Below, one piece after another: positions 6,975-11,430 of a DNA stretch of 11,430 nucleotides. The notes under the pieces were generated by a model. That model saw nothing but the letters and a program-made list of their open reading frames with translations. It did not search any database and had not been told where the DNA came from. This DNA is from an uncultured Clostridia bacterium (GTDB lineage Bacteria; Bacillota; Clostridia; Oscillospirales; Oscillospiraceae). The translations under genes were made by a program, and so were the position numbers. How positions within the stretch are numbered: position 1 is the first letter of the stretch; every line of letters begins with the position of its first letter. The stretch lies in the NCBI GenBank assembly GCA_946187475.1, contig CAMHRJ010000044.1:1-11430 (forward strand), read 5' to 3'.

Positions 6975-8141
6975 CCGGAAAACGCCGTCAGCCCCTCAGA
7001 GCGCAAGCTCATCGAACAGTTCAAGGCCATCGAGGCCGCGGATAAAGCAAGAGAGCAAAAGCCCGCCGATCACCGGCAGGACACGATCTGCCCCGGTCAG
7101 CCCTGGCTGGACACCAAAGGCGAGCGCATCCAGGCCCACGGCGGCGCGGTTTATTTCGAGGACGGCGTGTACTACTGGTACGGCGAGAACAAGGAACACA
7201 CCGACGGGAAAAACGGGATCTGGACCTGGGGCATCAAGGTCTACGCCTCCGCCGATCTGATGAACTGGGAGGATCGGGGCTTTTTGATCCCGCCGGAGCT
7301 GGACGATCCCAACTCCGCTCTGTTTCCCACCAAGCGCGTGGACAGGCCGCATATTCTCAGGTGCGATAAGACCGGGAAATATGTCTGCTGGATCAAGCTC
7401 TCCGGCCCGGAGGCCGCCTTTACCATCTGGCAGGCGGACAGGCTCCTTGGGCCCTATGAAATGGTGGAAAACCTGTATAATCCCGGCGGCCATAAGGCGG
7501 GCGATTTCGACCTGATCGCCGATCCCGTGACTGGAAAAGGCTACCTCTACTTCGACGCCGATCACGCCTCCATGCTCTGCATGGAGCTGAGAGGGGATTA
7601 TCTTCACGCGGAAAAGGAAGTCGCCAAGAGCTACGCGAATTTGACACCGCCCTTCACCCGCGAGGCCCCCGCTCTGTTTGAGAAGGGCGGGAAGAAATAC
7701 ATGCTCACCAGCGGAATGACCGGCTATGTGCCGAACAAAAGTGACAGCGCTGTGTGCGAACGCTGGGACGGCGTGTTCGAGAGTCTGGGAGATCCGCACG
7801 TGGCCGACGCCTCCTGCGCCTCCTTCAACAGCCAGATCTCCAAGATCTTCCGCGTGGAGGGTACCGACCGCTCCATCGCCATGGCCGATCGCTGGCTGCC
7901 GGGAACAAAGGTGGACGCGCGCCTGGCTGACGTCTTCACCCGCGTGATCGCCGGGACTTATGATCCGGAGCATTACCAGGCCACGGACGCCGAGCGCCGG
8001 GAGATGTACGCGGCCAACAAGCTGGAGACGGCCGACACCTCCATCGCGGACTATGTCTGGCTTCCCATCGAATGGGAAGACGGCAGACCCGTCCTGCGCT
8101 GGCGGGACGCCTGGAAACCCGGAAAGGAGTACAAGGAATGA
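6759..8141 (+). CDS. GH43-family (subfamily 24/34-like) exo-glycosidase with N-terminal helical module
   Basis: A 460-residue protein. Residues 1-72 are the helical module, 73-105 a charged helical linker, and 115-450 a five-bladed beta-propeller. Blade I reads WLDTKGERIQAHGGAVYF followed by YYWYGE (138-143), typical of the exo-beta-1,3-galactanase branch of GH43. D249 (in GDFDLIADP) fits the pKa-modulating Asp and E302 (in TREAPALF) the general acid. The canonical base Asp of blade I is not evident, and Q359 (in FNSQISKIF) sits where characterised GH43_24 enzymes carry a catalytic Gln. DYVWLPIEW near the end is also family-typical. No signal peptide: cytosolic. The likely substrate is a beta-galactan oligosaccharide, though other GH43 subfamilies share this opening, so substrate confidence is low. 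AAGGAG (6744-6749) supports ATG 6759 over the internal ATG at 6777. The stop overlaps the GH3 start in ATGA. Confidence 0.8.
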   Translation: MIYNVSMKIAQLLENEQAVQVFDRFLPGMRKMAEGNPQAASLSVEQLVRYTRNPKADEVIAALDEALNALNTPENAVSPSERKLIEQFKAIEAADKAREQKPADHRQDTICPGQPWLDTKGERIQAHGGAVYFEDGVYYWYGENKEHTDGKNGIWTWGIKVYASADLMNWEDRGFLIPPELDDPNSALFPTKRVDRPHILRCDKTGKYVCWIKLSGPEAAFTIWQADRLLGPYEMVENLYNPGGHKAGDFDLIADPVTGKGYLYFDADHASMLCMELRGDYLHAEKEVAKSYANLTPPFTREAPALFEKGGKKYMLTSGMTGYVPNKSDSAVCERWDGVFESLGDPHVADASCASFNSQISKIFRVEGTDRSIAMADRWLPGTKVDARLADVFTRVIAGTYDPEHYQATDAERREMYAANKLETADTSIADYVWLPIEWEDGRPVLRWRDAWKPGKEYKE

Positions 8142-10612
8142 AAATCATCAAGGCGCCTACCACGAAAGAAGCCTCCGCACTGGAACTGAAAAACCGCGCG
8201 CTTGCCCGCAAGGCCGCCGCGGAGGGCTTTGTTCTTCTCGAAAATGACGGCACCCTGCCCTTGAAAGAAAAGCGGATCGCGCTCTACGGCGCGGGCGCGC
8301 GCATGACTGTCAAGGGCGGCACCGGCTCCGGTGCGGTGCGGGAACGCTATAGCGTGACCATCGAGCAGGGGCTGATAAACGCCGGCTACGAGATTGCCAG
8401 CACGCCCTGGCTGGATCGCTTTGATCGCTTTTATGCCGACACCTACGAGACCTACCGGCAGGAGCAGGAGGATCGGGTCAAGGGCATGCAGAACTTCTAT
8501 CAGATCCTCGGTACCGTGCGGCCCTTCCAGCATCCAACTGGGATCCCCATTACGGAGGAGGACGTGGAGGCTTCCGGCTGCGACACGGCGCTGTACGTGC
8601 TGGCCCGTCAGGCCGGCGAGGGCAACGACCGCGTGGATGAGCAAGGCGACTACCGCCTGGACGATGTGGAGTGGGAGAACCTGGAGTTCGTGTCGGCACA
8701 CTATAAAAACCTTGTCGTCATCGTCAACTGCGGCGGTGTGATCGACCTGAGCTTTCTGGATAAGCTGCATGTCTCGGCCCTCGTCTACTTCGTGCAGGGC
8801 GGCGAGGAGGGTGGCAACGCCCTGGCCGACGTGCTCTCCGGCAAAAAGAACTTCTCCGGCAGGCTAGCCACCAGCTGGGCCTATCGGTTTGAGGATATTC
8901 CCTCCAATACCACTTATTCCTACCTGGGCGGGGACAAGTACAACCAGAAATACAACGAGGGCATCTATGTAGGTTATCGCTTCTTTGACAGCTTCGGCGT
9001 CAAGCCCCGCTACCGCTTCGGCTACGGTCTGAGCTATACGAGCTTTGCGGCGAGCTTGATCGGGATCGTCCCGGAAAACGGGGAGATATCCGTCAAGGCG
9101 GCGGTCAAAAACGCCGGCGAGCGTGCCGGACGGGAGGCCATGTTGCTCTATGCCTCCGTGCCCTTTGGCGAGACCGGGGCCGAGGCAAAGCGTCTGGTCG
9201 CCTTCGCCAAGACAAAGGAGCTGCAGCCCGGCGAGGAGGAGACGGTCGCTTTATCGATAGCGCTGCGTGAGCTGAGTTGTTATGACGAGACGCAGGCCGC
9301 CTGGGTGCTGCGCGCCGGGGACTATCCGCTCTTCCTGGGAGACGTTCCCTGCGCCGTGCTGACGCTGGCTCGGGAACATGTCCTGGAGCAGTGCGTGAAC
9401 GTCTGCCCGCCCCAGCATGAGATCACGGAGATCACGCCGCCCGCGCGCCCTGTCTTCTGCGCCGACGGAGTGCCCCGGCTGGCCCTGGACACGATCGTAC
9501 CCGAAACGCTGGTACACCGCTATGAGACGCCGGAAGCGAGCGATCCAGTGACAGACGGCATGAGCGCCGAGCAGCTGATCCGTCTCACCGTGGGCGGCGG
9601 TACCTCCAACAAGAATCTGCAGGTGGAGGCCATGGGCGCTTCCGGCACCACGACGCCGGATCTGTATGAGACCCTCGGCATCCCCAATGTGATCCTCTCC
9701 GACGGTCCTGCGGGACTGAACCTGACCAGCCAGGTGGTGGAGCTGCCGGACGGCAGCACCAAGGCCGCCCGTGTGCCGGAAAATCTGGAGGCCTACAAGC
9801 GCTATTTCTTTGGCTTCGCGGGCATGGCGCTGAAAAGCCAAATGGCCGACCCGAAGGACGGCGTCGTGCGTTATCAGTACGCCACCGCCTGGCCCTGCAG
9901 CCAACTGCTGGCGCAGAGCTTCGACCAGTCTCTGTTGGAGGAAGTCGGCGACGCGGTCGGCGCGGAAATGGAGGCCTTCGGCGTGACAGTCTGGCTCGCC
10001 CCCGGCATGAACATCCACCGCAACCCTCTCTGCGGGCGTACCTTTGAGTACTATTCCGAAGACCCGCTGGTCTCCGGGAAGCTTGCGGCCGCCATTGTGC
10101 GCGGCGTACAGAAGCACCCCGGCAAGGGGATGAGCGTCAAGCACTTCGCGGCCAACAACTGCGAGCTGGAGCGCAACATGTCCTCCTCCAATCTGACGGA
10201 GCGCACGCTGCGCCAGCTGTATCTGCGCGGCTTTGAGATCGCCGTGAAGGAATCCGCTCCCATGACGGTCATGGCGGCCTACAACAAGGTCAACGGTGTT
10301 TATTGCACGAACAACTACGATCTGCTGGTCAAGGTGCTGCGCAACGAGTGGGGCTTTGAGGGGCTGGTCATGTCCGACTGGGATTCCATGAAGGCTTCCA
10401 GGGAGGATTGTACCGTTCCTGCCAGCGGTGACGTGCAGAAAGCCGCAGCCGCCCAGTGTGATCTGGTGATGCCCGGCCGTCCGGATCAGCTTAACGCTCT
10501 GCAAAAGGGCTTGGAAGGCGGAACCGTCCGGTTGGATGACCTTCGCCGCAGTGCGGCGCGGGTACTGTGGATGGTACGGCAGAACAGCATTTTGGCGTGC
10601 AGGGATCTCTGA
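8138..10612 (+). CDS. Glycoside hydrolase family 3 with permuted domain order (beta-glucosidase-like)
   Basis: An 824-residue enzyme with the GH3 domains in reversed order. The alpha/beta sandwich (normally C-terminal) comes first, about residues 22-300, with the predicted acid/base E161 in GEGNDR. The fibronectin-III-like domain follows (about 313-405). The TIM barrel (normally N-terminal) is last, about 475-815, with ILSDGPAGL (D522), GRTFEYYSEDP, VKHF and the nucleophile D747 in VMSDW. Both catalytic residues are present, so the enzyme should be active. This order is known from Ruminococcus albus and Butyrivibrio fibrisolvens beta-glucosidases. The start at 8138 is set by AAAGGAG (8123-8129, spacing 8) and the ATGA overlap with the GH43 stop; an upstream in-frame ATG at 8072 lies inside GH43. 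No signal peptide, so cytosolic. It would release a terminal beta-linked glucose, xylose or similar sugar; specificity cannot be read. It is the last gene of the operon. Confidence 0.92.
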   Translation: MKIIKAPTTKEASALELKNRALARKAAAEGFVLLENDGTLPLKEKRIALYGAGARMTVKGGTGSGAVRERYSVTIEQGLINAGYEIASTPWLDRFDRFYADTYETYRQEQEDRVKGMQNFYQILGTVRPFQHPTGIPITEEDVEASGCDTALYVLARQAGEGNDRVDEQGDYRLDDVEWENLEFVSAHYKNLVVIVNCGGVIDLSFLDKLHVSALVYFVQGGEEGGNALADVLSGKKNFSGRLATSWAYRFEDIPSNTTYSYLGGDKYNQKYNEGIYVGYRFFDSFGVKPRYRFGYGLSYTSFAASLIGIVPENGEISVKAAVKNAGERAGREAMLLYASVPFGETGAEAKRLVAFAKTKELQPGEEETVALSIALRELSCYDETQAAWVLRAGDYPLFLGDVPCAVLTLAREHVLEQCVNVCPPQHEITEITPPARPVFCADGVPRLALDTIVPETLVHRYETPEASDPVTDGMSAEQLIRLTVGGGTSNKNLQVEAMGASGTTTPDLYETLGIPNVILSDGPAGLNLTSQVVELPDGSTKAARVPENLEAYKRYFFGFAGMALKSQMADPKDGVVRYQYATAWPCSQLLAQSFDQSLLEEVGDAVGAEMEAFGVTVWLAPGMNIHRNPLCGRTFEYYSEDPLVSGKLAAAIVRGVQKHPGKGMSVKHFAANNCELERNMSSSNLTERTLRQLYLRGFEIAVKESAPMTVMAAYNKVNGVYCTNNYDLLVKVLRNEWGFEGLVMSDWDSMKASREDCTVPASGDVQKAAAAQCDLVMPGRPDQLNALQKGLEGGTVRLDDLRRSAARVLWMVRQNSILACRDL

Positions 10613-10634
10613 TCCGGCACGCTGATATGAAATG

Positions 10635-10680
10635 GCCCAGGGGCACGGATATCGGCGTCCCTGGGCTGTCTTTGTTCTTG
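10635..10680 (+). terminator. Intrinsic terminator at the end of the glycosidase operon
   Basis: GCCCAGGG (10635-10642) pairs perfectly with CCCTGGGC (10659-10666) around a 16-nt, partly pairable loop, and TGTCTTTGTTCTTG follows. It begins 22 nt after the GH3 stop. The T-rich stretch runs up to the stop codon of the convergent DUF6809-like gene, so the same stem may also stop transcription arriving from the right, although the minus-strand side has a poorer U-run. Confidence 0.7.
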
Positions 10681-10962
10681 TCAGATTTCCTTCATTGTTC
10701 CATCCATCAGCACGTCGATTATGATCTTTGCTGACAAACGAAAAGCGTAGATAAACGTCTCACAATCCGTGAGCACATTGACTTCCCTCTGGGCGGTAAT
10801 GTAGTCCTCAAACATTTCTTTCTGCTTTTCGGTGAGAGTATCAGTCAGAGCATCCCCAGCTTTTACGAGGTCATCCAGAGCTTTCGCATACTGGCTGTTG
10901 CGCTTGAAGCTGCGCTCGCTTGGGCGAATATCGCCGAGGTAAAGGTCTTCCAGAATCAGCAC
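10681..10962 (-). CDS. DUF6809-like small protein, mobile-element associated
   Basis: A 93-residue, mostly helical, charged protein of unknown function. The opening (LEDLYLGDIRPSERSFKRNS), then QYAKALDDLVKAGDAL, a central TEKQKEMFEDY and a closing helix FIYAFRLSAKIIIDVL match my memory of the DUF6809 family, which is common beside TnpV and conjugative-transposon genes in Clostridia; no biochemical role is known to me. The start is GTG at 10962, supported by GGAGG (10974-10970) 7 nt upstream; the ATG at 10976 reads into a stop after six codons. It lies 13 nt after the tnpV stop and so is probably cotranscribed with tnpV. No signal peptide or obvious transmembrane helix. Confidence 0.75.
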   Translation of the reverse strand: MLILEDLYLGDIRPSERSFKRNSQYAKALDDLVKAGDALTDTLTEKQKEMFEDYITAQREVNVLTDCETFIYAFRLSAKIIIDVLMDGTMKEI

Positions 10963-10975
10963 CTCGGCACCTCCA

Positions 10976-11356
10976 TCAGCAGTAGACGAGCTCGCTCAGC
11001 ACGACCTCTTCTGCCCGGTTGCGGATGCTGTTCATGTGAAGAACCCACTCCATTTGATCGGCCGCCTTGAGCGCCTCGGTCACGCCTTCCTGTTTCGCCA
11101 TCTGACGGGTAAGAAGCTCCATTCGTCCTTCACAGGCTTCTTCGATCTCCTGAAGGTGCGAATACAGTTTTCCGGACAGCAAGAGTTCCGAATAGAGTAC
11201 AGGATGCCGATCTTTCAGATAGCGTTTCCGCATCCGGCCATATTTGCCGACAGACCGCTTCTCATCTTCCCCAAAGGTAAGGTTAGGAATGAGCACATCG
11301 CCAACCTGTGTATAGGTGCCGCCGTTCTGCTCGAAAAAGGATTTCTGCGTTTTCAT
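10976..11356 (-). CDS. tnpV: TnpV family transposon-encoded protein
   Basis: A 126-residue protein matching the TnpV family found on Tn4451/Tn5397-like and other Firmicutes mobile elements. The recognisable core runs LIPNLTF, GKYGRMRKRYLK, HPVLYSELLLSGKLYSHL, MAKQEGVTEALKA and MEWVLHMNSIRNRAEEVVL. Its biochemical function is not established; it is associated with serine-recombinase transposons but is not itself the recombinase. The start is ATG 11356, with GGAGG (11369-11365) 8 nt upstream; a TTG at 11371 would precede the Shine-Dalgarno. The SD lies inside a hairpin (see 11362-11389), suggesting weak or regulated translation. Base composition is visibly more AT-rich than the glycosidase operon, which fits horizontal acquisition. 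Confidence 0.85.
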   Translation of the reverse strand: MKTQKSFFEQNGGTYTQVGDVLIPNLTFGEDEKRSVGKYGRMRKRYLKDRHPVLYSELLLSGKLYSHLQEIEEACEGRMELLTRQMAKQEGVTEALKAADQMEWVLHMNSIRNRAEEVVLSELVYC

Positions 11357-11361
11357 GGGAT

Positions 11362-11389
11362 ATACCTCCAAAATAATATTTGGAAGTAT
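11362..11389 (-). promoter_or_regulatory. Hairpin/palindrome sequestering the tnpV Shine-Dalgarno
   Basis: Bases 11362-11372 (ATACCTCCAAA) and 11379-11389 (TTTGGAAGTAT) form an 11-bp inverted repeat around a 6-nt loop, with one mismatch (C11366/A11385) that becomes a G-U wobble in the minus-strand RNA. The complete GGAGG of tnpV (11369-11365) is buried in the stem. It could be a translational lock or a repressor operator; the sequence alone does not decide. Confidence 0.55.
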
Positions 11390-11430
11390 CGTAAGCGTGA
11401 GTTTCGGTTATTTGTATCCTTAACTAAATG

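Noticed and set aside
6996..7973. Minus-strand open frame over the GH43 gene
   Set aside because: Shadow of the GH43 frame; the GH43 motifs read cleanly in the plus direction.
8072..8137. Upstream start that would add 22 residues to GH3
   Set aside because: It lies within GH43 coding sequence and lacks a ribosome binding site; the ATG at 8138 has AAAGGAG at 8 nt and the ATGA overlap.
9251..10504. Minus-strand open frame over the GH3 barrel (417 codons)
   Set aside because: Shadow of the GH3 frame carrying the catalytic motifs; low-complexity His/Gly/Val-rich translation.
11357..11371. TTG start at 11371 for tnpV
   Set aside because: It precedes and overlaps the Shine-Dalgarno; the ATG at 11356 has GGAGG 8 nt upstream.
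11357..11430. A sigma-A promoter for tnpV (TATTAT at 11378-11373 or TACGAT at 11393-11388, minus strand)
   Set aside because: Neither has an acceptable -35 hexamer at 16-18 nt, so I could not support a call.
1..11430. tRNA, rRNA, riboswitch or CRISPR array
   Set aside because: No cloverleaf, rRNA-like stretch, aptamer core or regularly spaced long repeats were seen; intergenic space is under 200 bp everywhere.

Overview
The window looks like chromosomal DNA from a GC-rich, anaerobic, Gram-positive gut Clostridia (Oscillospiraceae/Ruminococcaceae-like). This rests on strong AGGAGG-type ribosome binding sites on almost every gene, a GPH-family sugar symporter with a Lys/Ala-rich tail, a domain-permuted GH3 enzyme of the ruminal/gut Clostridia type, and TnpV and DUF6809-like proteins typical of Firmicutes mobile elements. 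The taxonomic placement is inference.

Layout. (1) 1-1277, + strand: 3' part of a GltD-like FAD/Fe-S oxidoreductase, cut by the left edge. (2) 1279-2490, - strand: an AraC-family regulator that converges on the oxidoreductase with a 1-nt gap and no terminator. (3) 2491-2681: a compact divergent control region. It holds a promoter for each direction and a striking set of TTGC/GCAA half-sites, including two GCAA-N5-TTGC palindromes exactly 20 bp apart, the second abutting the -35 box of the sugar operon. (4) 2682-10612, + strand: a four-gene catabolic operon of GPH symporter, GH2, GH43-like and GH3 enzymes. It has an intercistronic hairpin after the symporter, a 3-nt gap between GH2 and GH43, and a 4-nt ATGA overlap between GH43 and GH3. 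A terminator follows at about 10635-10680. (5) 10681-11356, - strand: a DUF6809-like small protein and TnpV, most likely the end of a mobile element or its remnant. The tnpV ribosome binding site lies inside an 11-bp hairpin.

How the genes fit together. The symporter would import a short oligosaccharide or glycoside. The three glycosidases all lack signal peptides and would take it apart in the cytosol, and the divergent AraC protein would sense the substrate and activate the operon. The GH43-like enzyme resembles the exo-beta-1,3-galactanase type, so beta-galactan or arabinogalactan side-chain fragments are the leading substrate guess; this is inference.

The least explained structure is a small helical module at the C-terminus of the GH2 enzyme that reappears, diverged, at the N-terminus of the next enzyme. 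The two copies sit back to back across the gene junction and could be docking or oligomerisation modules joining consecutive pathway enzymes.
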